A stretch of 5,027 nt of DNA from Verrucomicrobiales bacterium (GCA_028817635.1 JAPPPH010000057.1:7714-12740), one strand, 5' to 3'; counted from the first letter of the stretch, positions 1 to 5,027 are shown. Translations and numbers: made by a program. Notes: generated by a model from the sequence alone, not told the origin.

Positions 1-524
1 GCCCCGTATTCGCCGGACTCAAAAGCGTACTGTCGCTCGTCTAGTCTCAGATCCCCCTTGTCATGCCCCTCCCGGTGGCAACTCAGGCAGCTGGTCTCGA
101 GGATCGGCTTGATGTCCTTGACGAAATCGATGCGGCGCACCTGCTTGAGCACGACGCCCTCCGGCCACTTAGCCCCGGCGGCGATCCACTCCTTGAGTAC
201 ATTGGCCTGATCCTTGGTCAGCAGTTCGCCCTTGGGCGGCATGACCTCATCGGCATCGGCGGGGAGAATTGTAGTCGTGTAGAGCGTGCTGTCCTCTGGT
301 TTGCCCGGCACCACGACCTTGCCGTATTCGCTGCCCTCCAGCAGCCCCTCGTGGGTGTGCAATTGAAGCTCCCCCTTGGGTTTCTTTTCCCCATGACAAC
401 TCAGGCATGCCGACTCGAGCACCGGTTTGACCTGCTTTTCAAAGGACACCTCGGCCTTGGCCAATGCCCCAAACAATCCCGTGGCAACTGAGGCCAACAA
501 CAAACGACTGATATACACTCGCAT
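1..524 (-). CDS. Exported tandem cytochrome c domain protein (PSCyt1-like), C-terminus cut by window edge
   Basis: This gene is read on the minus strand from ATG at 524-522 and runs off the left edge after 174 codons. Residues 1-24 form a Sec-type signal peptide (R2 and R7, a hydrophobic stretch, then ALAKA with likely cleavage before E25). Two similar cytochrome c-like domains follow. The first spans about 27-122, with haem motif CLSCH at 40-44 and an MPPKGELL segment at 95-102 whose Met is a plausible distal haem ligand. The second starts near 132, with CLSCH at 146-150. The two copies align at a constant offset of 106 residues (FxKxxKPxLE...CLSCH...EYG). This matches the planctomycete cytochrome C family (PF07635), usually the N-terminal part of large exported PVC proteins. 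What follows the second domain is unseen and could be PSD1-type or beta-propeller modules. An in-frame GTG directly precedes the ATG and no Shine-Dalgarno is visible, so the start could shift by one codon. It lies 85 bp downstream of the DUF1501 gene, probably in one transcript. A periplasmic electron-transfer role is inferred from the haem motifs. Confidence 0.88.
   Translation of the reverse strand, partial: MRVYISRLLLASVATGLFGALAKAEVSFEKQVKPVLESACLSCHGEKKPKGELQLHTHEGLLEGSEYGKVVVPGKPEDSTLYTTTILPADADEVMPPKGELLTKDQANVLKEWIAAGAKWPEGVVLKQVRRIDFVKDIKPILETSCLSCHREGHDKGDLRLDERQYAFESGEYG
457..464. repeat. Core palindrome TTGGCCAA inside the cytochrome gene signal peptide
   Basis: The 8-bp core of the dispersed palindrome falls on codons 21-23 (Leu-Ala-Lys) of the cytochrome gene, one codon before the predicted signal peptidase site. 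The flanks do not match the full 14-bp repeat, so this may be codon-driven coincidence. It is listed because the phosphatase gene has the full repeat at the equivalent place. Confidence 0.4.
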
Positions 525-580
525 CACAAAAAGGCGGGTAATGTCCGCGCAGAACTGGCCAATGTCAATCGGCGGTTTTC

Positions 581-605
581 CGCTTGGCCAAGCGCTTGGC
601 CAGAC
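581..605. repeat. Dispersed palindrome CGCTTGGCCAAGCG, doubled (second unit degenerate)
   Basis: A perfect 14-bp palindrome at 581-594 runs directly into a second unit at 594-605 that reads GCTTGGCCAGAC, two mismatches from the 12-bp unit GCTTGGCCAAGC. The pair sits just after the DUF1501 stop codon (612-610, minus strand) and before the cytochrome gene. In RNA the two units can fold on each other into a long GC-rich hairpin. No U-run follows on the minus strand, so it is not a classical intrinsic terminator, but it could act as an mRNA 3'-end stabiliser or processing site. A small extra stem (GCGG/CCGC around TTTT, 572-583) partly overlaps it. Confidence 0.85.
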
Positions 606-609
606 AGCG

Positions 610-1947
610 TCAGATCAACTCGTGTATCGGGCTGTGGCCGTCAGTAATGAACTGCGGACGACCGGACAAATCCGGCAGTGTCGCAGCAGTCACATCGATG
701 CCCACGTGATGGTACAACGTGGCCAGCACCTCCATGAAATGCACCGGCCGCTCGGTGGCCTCGCCTCCAAGCCGATCGGTCGCACCGATCACCTGCCCGT
801 GCTTCATCCCGCCCCCGGCAAGGAGTGCGCAGGAGACGCGCGGCCAATGGTCGCGCCCGCCGTTTTTGTTGATCTTCGGCGTTCGGCCGAACTCTCCCCA
901 GACGCAGACTGCCACGTCCTTATTCAGGCCGCGGTCGTGCAGGTCCTGAATCAAGGCCGAGACGCCCTGATCAAACATTGGCATATCCTTGCGGGCATTG
1001 CCGTAGTTGTTGCCGTGCCAATCCCAAAAACTGAACGCGACCGTCACCACCCGCACACCAGCCTCCACCAACCGGCGCGCCACAAGAAACTGTTCAAGAA
1101 TTCTCGGCGCCGCATCGCCACGAATCGCCTTGTCGCCTTTGCCGTACATCTCGATCGTACGCGCATTCTCTTTCGTGTAGTCGAGTGCCTCGGCCAGGCG
1201 GCTTGAGGTCAGGATGCCGAACGCCTGTTGGTTGAAGGCATCCATGCCATCCATCAAACCCTCCGCGTCCACGTCCCGGCGAAATTGATCAAAACTTTTC
1301 AACAGCCCCATCCGATCCTTCAACCGCTCCAGGTTGATGTCCTTAAGAGTCATATCGGCTTTGCCGTCGCCCTCCGGTCGAAATGACTTGTGTGCCACAC
1401 CACAAAAACCGGGTGTCGCCGCATTGTACGGCCGATGCTTCATTTTATTCTCCAACCCGACAAACGGCGGCATCGCCGGGTTTTGAGCACCCTGCATTTT
1501 CGAGATGACGGCACCAAATGTCGGCCAGCCGCCGGGCGGCCTCTGCGCCCCAAGCGGATGCCCGGTAAAACAAATATGATTCGAATGTTCGTCGCGCGCT
1601 CCAACCACGGAGCGAATCGCCGTGGACCGATGCATCTGCCGCGCGATCTTCGGTAGCATCTCAGAAATGTGAACTCCCGGTACCGTGGTCGGGATCGGCT
1701 TGAACTCACCGCGAATTTCCCGAGGCGCGTCCATCTTCAAGTCGTACATGTCCTGATGCGGTGGGCCGCCCGGGAGGTAGATCATGATGATGGATTTCTC
1801 CCGCCTACCCCCGCCCGATGAAGCCGAGGCCTTCAACAACTCCGGCAACGCCAAGCCGCCCATCCCGAGACCTCCAATTTTCAGGAAATTTCGGCGGCTC
1901 AGGCCATCGCAAAATCGGCCGGAAGAATCTCCGTAAATACTCAGCAT
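610..1947 (-). CDS. DUF1501 family Tat-exported protein
   Basis: The protein has 445 residues. The start is set at ATG 1947-1945 because the N-terminus (MLSIYG..., RFCDGLSRRNFLK) matches the family form and a strong AAGGAG lies just upstream; the open frame extends to 2094 but adds a non-family stretch. Residues 17-23 (SRRNFLK) are a twin-arginine motif, followed by a Gly/Leu-rich hydrophobic segment to about 38, so export by Tat in folded form is expected. DUF1501 (PF07394) belongs to the alkaline phosphatase/sulfatase-like superfamily. Visible conserved segments are GGPPHQDMYDLK (60-71), DEHSNH (119-124), WDWHGNN (308-314) and WGEFGRTPKIN followed by GGRDHW (350-368), rich in His/Asp that could bind metal. 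The length is normal for the family and no truncation is seen. Its enzymatic reaction is not established. Such genes often neighbour PSCyt1/PSD1 cytochrome genes, as here, although the cytochrome gene is usually upstream whereas here it follows. Confidence 0.95.
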   Translation of the reverse strand: MLSIYGDSSGRFCDGLSRRNFLKIGGLGMGGLALPELLKASASSGGGRREKSIIMIYLPGGPPHQDMYDLKMDAPREIRGEFKPIPTTVPGVHISEMLPKIARQMHRSTAIRSVVGARDEHSNHICFTGHPLGAQRPPGGWPTFGAVISKMQGAQNPAMPPFVGLENKMKHRPYNAATPGFCGVAHKSFRPEGDGKADMTLKDINLERLKDRMGLLKSFDQFRRDVDAEGLMDGMDAFNQQAFGILTSSRLAEALDYTKENARTIEMYGKGDKAIRGDAAPRILEQFLVARRLVEAGVRVVTVAFSFWDWHGNNYGNARKDMPMFDQGVSALIQDLHDRGLNKDVAVCVWGEFGRTPKINKNGGRDHWPRVSCALLAGGGMKHGQVIGATDRLGGEATERPVHFMEVLATLYHHVGIDVTAATLPDLSGRPQFITDGHSPIHELI

Positions 1948-1949
1948 GA

Positions 1950-1955
1950 CTCCTT
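1950..1955 (-). promoter_or_regulatory. Shine-Dalgarno AAGGAG of the DUF1501 gene
   Basis: On the minus strand AAGGAG is followed by TC and then ATG, a spacer of only two bases. The match to the anti-SD is strong and supports translation starting here rather than at the upstream ATG at 2094, though the spacing is shorter than the usual 5-9 bases. Confidence 0.6.
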
Positions 1956-1967
1956 GTAGCCCATCCT

Positions 1968-1979
1968 TGCAGCGCTGCA
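1968..1979. repeat. Perfect 12-bp palindrome TGCAGCGCTGCA
   Basis: This inverted repeat with no spacer lies 21 bp upstream of the DUF1501 start codon, in the divergent region. It is unrelated in sequence to the TTGGCCAA repeat. It could be an operator for a dimeric regulator or a small hairpin in the DUF1501 leader; with only one copy seen, either is inference. Confidence 0.45.
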
Positions 1980-2050
1980 GGTTGGACAGGCAGATAGTGG
2001 CCGACCCGACAACCATTGCAACCCTGTTTTTCTCAGGATTGAGCGTGCAT

Positions 2051-2064
2051 CGTTTGGCCAAGTG
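2051..2064. repeat. Degenerate copy of the dispersed palindrome
   Basis: CGTTTGGCCAAGTG differs from CGCTTGGCCAAGCG at one position in each arm (C to T at the third and thirteenth bases). It keeps the 8-bp core. It lies 36 bp upstream of the phosphatase start codon. Confidence 0.6.
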
Positions 2065-2100
2065 CCTTAGCGTCCCCGCCCGCCGAGGCGGCACGACTCA

Positions 2101-3915
2101 ATGACTCAAATCAAACTCGCGACAAACCTACTGGCCATCCTTTTGGTCGCACTGATTTCCACTCCGCTTGGCCAAGCGCACGTTGGCCCACATCCATCCG
2201 TCCACGACACCGTGGCGGGCATCCTCAATCGCTTCAAAGCCACCCTACCCACGGAGGAAGTCGTCTCAATGAATCTGGCCAAGGCCAAGTCGCTACTAAC
2301 GAAGGAGGAGCGTCACATCCTCGCACATGAACATATCTCCTTCCACGTCAACGTGCCGGTGAAGGTATTCGTCATCCGGGACGCCGGCATGGGCGACAAG
2401 CCGTTCTGGCTCAAGGAACGCGACTTCAAGCCGCTTGGTCTGAAGTTCAAGGTTCAAAACAGGGACGTCGATTTTTGGGTGAAGGATTTTCAACCGGGCC
2501 GAATTGGCCTCGGCATTAACTCTCTCTCCGGCAACGACCACCACTACGGGGTCGCCCTCATGCCGCTCAAGCCGGAGCCCAAACTCGAGATCACCAAGAT
2601 GTACCCCGGGCAGCTTCGCACCGCCCCGATGAAAGAGGGCACCAAACCGTTCGTCGATAAAAACGACGCCCTCCCTGCCCTGCCCGCCGTGCTTTCCGGC
2701 CTCACCGTAGTTCAAACCGTTTACGAAAACCGGAATGACGCCAAGCTCATCGGTATTTATCGTCACACACCCTACCCCAGTTCACCCAAGCCGGATCAGG
2801 TCGTGCTGACTTGGGCCAACGATCCCGCCACATCACAAACAATCCAATGGCGCACCGATGACACGGTCAACAAAGGGCAAATCCAGTGGATCAAAAAAGC
2901 CAAGTTCAACCGCTTCCGCCCGGCGACTCCAAAGATCATGGACGCCGTCACGATCCAGATGTCCAACACGAACTACGTCAACGATCCACTGACGCACCGG
3001 CACACGGCCAATCTCACCGGCCTCGAGCCCGGCACATCCTATCTTTACTCCGTCGGGCACGGCTCCGATGACAACTGGTCGGAACTGGCTGAGTTCAAAA
3101 CCGCCCCGGCCAAGACTGAACCGTTCTCATTCGTTTACATGGGCGATGCGCAAAACGGGTTCGAACGGTGGCGCTCAATGATCACCGGAGCTTTCCGCAA
3201 ACGACCTGATGCGGCATTTTACATCATGGCCGGGGACCTTGTGGATCGCGGCAACGACATCGACGACTGGGACAACATGCTCCACCACGCGCGCGATGTG
3301 TACAACCAGCGCACCCTGATCCCCGCCATCGGCAACCACGAAATTCAGGGCGGCCAACCGACGACCTATCTCCAGTTGTTCGATCTCCCCAAGAACGGGC
3401 CGGAAAAAGTTGAACCGGAACGCTGTTACACATTCAAGTACAGCAACGCTGAGTTTTTCATCCTCGACACCACGTTGCCTGCGAACCAGCAGCACGAGTG
3501 GCTTGATAAAGTGCTTAAAGCCAGCACCGCCACGTGGAAGTTCGCTGTGTACCATCACCCCGCCTACTCTTCCGAACCGGCCCGCGACAACAAACAAGTG
3601 CGCGACCTATGGACACCGCTATTCGACAAGTACCATGTCGATATGGCCCTGCAGGGACACGATCACGCCTACCTCCGCACCTTCCCGATGAAGAACCAAA
3701 AGAAGGTCGCCACCGCCAAGGAAGGCACCTACTACGTCGTCTCCGTTTCAGGAACCAAGTTTTACGAGCAGGATCCACGCGACTACACCGAAGTCGGCTT
3801 CACCAACACGCCCACATTCCAGATTCTCGACATCCTGATCGACGGCAACAAACTTATCTACCGGGCCTACGACGCCGAGGACAAGATCCGCGACGAGATC
3901 ATCATCGAAAAGTAA
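2101..3915 (+). CDS. Secreted metallophosphoesterase with purple-acid-phosphatase-like FN3 domain
   Basis: The protein has 604 residues. ATG 2101 is supported by a signal peptide (K5, hydrophobic 8-20, then PLGQA with cleavage after residue 26); no good Shine-Dalgarno precedes it. Residues about 27-225 are an N-terminal region I cannot assign firmly, probably a beta-sandwich, with a conserved-looking HVNVPVKVFVIRD at 82-94. Residues about 230-336 resemble the FN3-like N-terminal domain of purple acid phosphatases (PQVVLTW-type start at 231-238, then LTGLEPGTSYLYSV at 305-318). The catalytic metallophosphatase domain (PF00149) spans about 341-525: GD 348-349, GDLVDRG 378-384, GNHE 411-414, HHP 485-487 and GHDH 519-522 supply the two-metal ligands. 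The Tyr that gives purple phosphatases their colour (GDxxY) is Asp382 here. Residues 560-604 are a C-terminal beta segment. It likely hydrolyses phosphoesters outside the cytoplasm; the substrate is unknown. The pseudopilin gene follows 98 bp downstream on the same strand. Confidence 0.93.
   Translation: MTQIKLATNLLAILLVALISTPLGQAHVGPHPSVHDTVAGILNRFKATLPTEEVVSMNLAKAKSLLTKEERHILAHEHISFHVNVPVKVFVIRDAGMGDKPFWLKERDFKPLGLKFKVQNRDVDFWVKDFQPGRIGLGINSLSGNDHHYGVALMPLKPEPKLEITKMYPGQLRTAPMKEGTKPFVDKNDALPALPAVLSGLTVVQTVYENRNDAKLIGIYRHTPYPSSPKPDQVVLTWANDPATSQTIQWRTDDTVNKGQIQWIKKAKFNRFRPATPKIMDAVTIQMSNTNYVNDPLTHRHTANLTGLEPGTSYLYSVGHGSDDNWSELAEFKTAPAKTEPFSFVYMGDAQNGFERWRSMITGAFRKRPDAAFYIMAGDLVDRGNDIDDWDNMLHHARDVYNQRTLIPAIGNHEIQGGQPTTYLQLFDLPKNGPEKVEPERCYTFKYSNAEFFILDTTLPANQQHEWLDKVLKASTATWKFAVYHHPAYSSEPARDNKQVRDLWTPLFDKYHVDMALQGHDHAYLRTFPMKNQKKVATAKEGTYYVVSVSGTKFYEQDPRDYTEVGFTNTPTFQILDILIDGNKLIYRAYDAEDKIRDEIIIEK
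2165..2178. repeat. Perfect CGCTTGGCCAAGCG inside the phosphatase signal peptide
   Basis: All 14 bases of the dispersed palindrome are present within the phosphatase coding sequence. They cover codons 22-26 (the last two bases of the Pro codon, then Leu-Gly-Gln-Ala), the C-region of the signal peptide, and end exactly at the predicted cleavage site after Ala26. The reading frame is kept. Confidence 0.85.
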
Positions 3916-3924
3916 GGCAACCAC

Positions 3925-3938
3925 GACTTGGCCAAGCG
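3925..3938. repeat. Near-perfect copy of the dispersed palindrome
   Basis: GACTTGGCCAAGCG matches the 14-bp repeat at 12 positions, losing the first two bases. It starts nine bases after the phosphatase stop codon (3913-3915), so it is the first structure in the 3' untranslated region. It could pair with the copy at 3976-3991, about 50 bp away, to make a longer hairpin. Confidence 0.7.
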
Positions 3939-3975
3939 CCTACCAGTCGAGCCCAATCACCACAAAAACCTTGCA

Positions 3976-3991
3976 CCGCTTGGCCAAGCGG
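3976..3991. repeat. Perfect dispersed palindrome extended to 16 bp
   Basis: CCGCTTGGCCAAGCGG is a perfect 16-bp palindrome, the longest single-unit copy here. It lies in the gap between the phosphatase and pseudopilin genes and ends 22 bp before the pseudopilin GTG start. A stem at this place in a leader RNA could affect translation initiation. Confidence 0.85.
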
Positions 3992-4013
3992 CGGAGCCTC
4001 TTGTCAGCTTACC

Positions 4014-4817
4014 GTGAAAACAAGATTCTCCAGATCGCTTGGTTTTACCCTGATCGAATTACTGGTCGTTATTGCCATCATCGCCATCCTGGCTGGGATG
4101 CTTCTCCCCGCCTTGGCCAAGGCCAAAAGCAAGGCCACCGGGGCCAAGTGCTCCAGTAACCTGAGACAAATGGGCATCGGGCTGATCGCCTTCGCTGACG
4201 ACTACGAGCATTACCCTGTTGGCATCAACGGCAGCCGTGGTTCCTCGTGGATTTGGCCCTCTCAAATCCGCCAATACCTCGGCGGCGCACAATCGAAAAG
4301 CACGGAATTGTTTAAGTGTCCTTCCGCCCCGGACAAGGCAAACTGGAAGGTCAAGTTCAGCGGCAACGAACCGGCCGAGGACGGTTATCTCAAGGGCGAA
4401 GTCCGACTGCGCCCAGGCGGCAGCAGTTTCATGAGCTACGGCTACAATGTATGGGGCGCATGGGCTGGCATGGTGCCCAATCAGGGAATGGGCGTTTACA
4501 AAGGCCACGCGAATTGGGGCGAAACCAAACCCAGCCAAGTCAAAGTTCCGAGCGAGATGATCGCCCTAGGCGATAGCAACTGGGATCTCAAACGCAAAGG
4601 TGACCGCAACTGGAGCGGCTTCATCGGCATGTACGAGGAACGCCAATGGCCCCTGCCCCTCCACAATGAACGCGCAGAAATCCTATTCGTCGACGGGCAC
4701 GTTTCAGCGGAAAAACGGATCGATCTTGCCGCCCAACTCAACAAGGATCCGGGGCGAAAGGACTTCGCAGCCAAGCGCTGGAACCTCGACAACACACCGC
4801 ACCACAACCGGCGCTAA
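4014..4817 (+). CDS. Type II pseudopilin-like protein with H-X9-DG C-terminal motif
   Basis: The protein has 267 residues and starts at GTG 4014. The frame is open further upstream but only as a shadow of the phosphatase gene; the GTG puts the prepilin leader at the normal length. Residues 1-10 (MKTRFSRSLG) are the leader, cut by prepilin peptidase before F11. FTLIELLVVIAIIAIL carries Glu at mature position 5 and forms the membrane/assembly helix, ending in LLPALAKAKSKA, typical of Verrucomicrobiota and Planctomycetota paralogues. Cys46 (AKCSSNLRQ) and Cys102 (FKCPSAP) are in the usual places of the globular domain and may form a disulfide. H217 followed by nine residues and D227-G228 fits the prepilin-associated H-X9-DG motif exactly. 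No Shine-Dalgarno is visible. No secretion ATPase, secretin or prepilin peptidase gene is nearby, so it is an orphan; PVC genomes often carry many such paralogues of unknown specific role. It is probably displayed at the inner membrane or in a pseudopilus. Confidence 0.94.
   Translation: MKTRFSRSLGFTLIELLVVIAIIAILAGMLLPALAKAKSKATGAKCSSNLRQMGIGLIAFADDYEHYPVGINGSRGSSWIWPSQIRQYLGGAQSKSTELFKCPSAPDKANWKVKFSGNEPAEDGYLKGEVRLRPGGSSFMSYGYNVWGAWAGMVPNQGMGVYKGHANWGETKPSQVKVPSEMIALGDSNWDLKRKGDRNWSGFIGMYEERQWPLPLHNERAEILFVDGHVSAEKRIDLAAQLNKDPGRKDFAAKRWNLDNTPHHNRR
4113..4120. repeat. Core palindrome TTGGCCAA in the pseudopilin gene
   Basis: The 8-bp core encodes Leu34-Ala35 and part of Lys36 in the LLPALAKAK segment. 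Because this peptide is common to the protein family, codon choice explains the match adequately; the flanks do not follow the 14-bp repeat. Confidence 0.3.
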
Positions 4818-4820
4818 ATC

Positions 4821-4845
4821 CGCTTGGCCAAGCGCTTGGCCAAGC
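4821..4845. repeat. Dispersed palindrome, perfect head-to-tail double copy
   Basis: Two exact tandem copies of GCTTGGCCAAGC occupy 4822-4845; because each unit is its own reverse complement, the whole 24 bp is also a perfect palindrome. It starts four bases after the pseudopilin stop codon (4815-4817) and could fold into a 10-bp stem with a GCGC loop. No U-run follows on the plus strand (CACAAAAAAA instead). It sits between convergent genes, beside the terminator of the gene on the right. Confidence 0.92.
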
Positions 4846-4848
4846 CAC

Positions 4849-4873
4849 AAAAAAAGGGAGCCTTGCGGCTCCC
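4849..4873 (-). terminator. Rho-independent terminator of the isomerase-like gene
   Basis: Read on the minus strand, GGGAGCC-GCAA-GGCTCCC (4873-4856) forms a perfect 7-bp GC-rich stem with a four-base loop, followed at once by seven T (4855-4849). It lies 21 bp beyond the stop codon of the gene entering from the right. On the plus strand the same stem is preceded by A7 and followed only by TCAAATT, so it may act weakly for the pseudopilin gene. Confidence 0.9.
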
Positions 4874-4894
4874 TCAAATTAATGTGCCCTTGCG

Positions 4895-5027
4895 TCAGGA
4901 CAATTGATCCCGGACGCGCTCCAGCAACGCCTTGGTCAACTTGATACCCTGATAAGCGTCCACCTTGCTTCCCTCGTATTCCACGCCGACGGAGCCGTTG
5001 TAGCTGTGTTCCAGCACGATCTTCATC
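4895..5027 (-). CDS. C-terminus of a sugar phosphate isomerase/epimerase-like TIM barrel protein (partial)
   Basis: Only the last 43 codons and the TGA stop (4897-4895) are in the window; the gene enters from the right edge on the minus strand. The peptide contains NGSVGVEYEGSK, then a Gly-Ile-Lys-Leu-Thr-Lys-Ala-Leu-Leu-Glu-Arg-Val helix. This is the pattern of the final strand and helix of xylose-isomerase-like TIM barrels (PF01261), in which a Glu on this last strand usually binds the catalytic divalent metal; the Glu in GVEY is the candidate. The ATG at 5026-5024 is probably an internal Met, since the fold needs about 250 residues upstream. The substrate (sugar, inositol derivative or hydroxypyruvate) cannot be told from this fragment. 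An intrinsic terminator follows. Confidence 0.8.
   Translation of the reverse strand, partial: MKIVLEHSYNGSVGVEYEGSKVDAYQGIKLTKALLERVRDQLS

Larger units (their letters stand above)
1948..2100. promoter_or_regulatory. Divergent intergenic region between DUF1501 and phosphatase genes
   Basis: This 153-bp gap separates two divergently transcribed start codons and must hold both promoters if none lies further away. I see no convincing -35/-10 pair and no Pho-box-like direct repeats. It contains a 12-bp perfect palindrome (1968-1979), a degenerate copy of the dispersed repeat (2051-2064) and a GC-rich patch just before the phosphatase start (2074-2092). Confidence 0.6.

Noticed and set aside
63..1206. 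Long plus-strand open frames at 63-491 and 427-1206
   Set aside because: They lie antisense to the cytochrome and DUF1501 genes, which have clear family motifs; these frames show no recognisable domain.
2074..2092. GC-rich hairpin or GAGG ribosome site just before the phosphatase start
   Set aside because: The stem is only about four base pairs and the GAGG is 12 bases from the ATG, too weak to call either feature.
1948..2094. Upstream extension of the DUF1501 reading frame to ATG 2094 (49 extra residues)
   Set aside because: The added segment does not look like DUF1501, would bury the Tat motif at about residue 66, and an AAGGAG with a family-like N-terminus marks ATG 1947 instead.
1948..2100. 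Sigma-70 promoter candidate beginning TTGGACA near 1982
   Set aside because: No acceptable -10 box lies about 17 bases downstream.
2296..3597. Minus-strand open frames at 2296-2766 and 3175-3597
   Set aside because: They are antisense to the phosphatase gene and explained by GC-rich codon usage; no motif or ribosome site supports them.
3534..4013. Upstream extension of the pseudopilin frame from ATG 3534 (160 extra residues)
   Set aside because: It overlaps the catalytic end of the phosphatase in another frame, is Arg/Pro-rich in the way of a shadow frame, and would destroy the short prepilin leader.
581..4845. CRISPR array interpretation of the repeated palindromes
   Set aside because: Units are short, irregularly spaced over kilobases, with genes between them and no uniform spacers or cas genes.
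4600..4944. Plus-strand open frame across the end of the pseudopilin gene and the terminator
   Set aside because: It runs through the terminator hairpin and into the antisense of the isomerase-like gene and has no recognisable protein features.

Overview
The window looks like chromosomal DNA of a PVC-group bacterium, most likely a Verrucomicrobiota (Pedosphaerales-like) lineage; a planctomycete is the main alternative. The evidence is the gene content. It has a Tat-exported DUF1501 protein, a planctomycete-type cytochrome c (PSCyt1-like) protein with CLSCH haem sites, and a prepilin-type protein with a leader ending in LLPALAKAKSKA and an H-X9-DG C-terminus. These families are heavily amplified in Verrucomicrobiota, Planctomycetota and Lentisphaerota. 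No rRNA or housekeeping marker is present, so the taxon is an inference.

Layout. Positions 1-524 (minus) hold the N-terminal part of an exported protein with two tandem cytochrome c domains; its C-terminus lies off the left edge. Positions 610-1947 (minus) hold a complete DUF1501 protein, 85 bp upstream of the cytochrome gene in transcription order and probably co-transcribed with it. Positions 1948-2100 are a divergent intergenic region. Positions 2101-3915 (plus) hold a secreted metallophosphoesterase with an N-terminal beta-sandwich region, a purple-acid-phosphatase-like FN3 domain and a catalytic domain. Positions 4014-4817 (plus) hold a type II pseudopilin-like protein starting at GTG. 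A strong intrinsic terminator at 4849-4873 faces the opposite way and ends a gene entering from the right, whose last 43 codons (4895-5026, minus) resemble the C-terminus of a sugar phosphate isomerase/epimerase TIM barrel.

Every complete product is predicted to be exported or membrane-anchored (Tat, Sec or prepilin leader), so the locus appears devoted to envelope or extracellular functions. DUF1501 and PSCyt1 proteins commonly neighbour each other in PVC genomes, but their biochemical role is not settled. No evidence ties the phosphatase and pseudopilin to one pathway.

The most unusual signal is a short perfect palindrome, CGCTTGGCCAAGCG. It occurs exactly four times in 5 kb (581, 2165, 3977, 4821), with degenerate copies at 593, 2051, 3925 and 4833. 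Copies lie in all four intergenic gaps, are doubled head-to-tail at two gene ends, and one lies inside a coding sequence exactly where a signal peptide should be cleaved. It behaves like a lineage-specific dispersed palindromic repeat (REP-like or HIP-like) and is the best candidate here for something undescribed.
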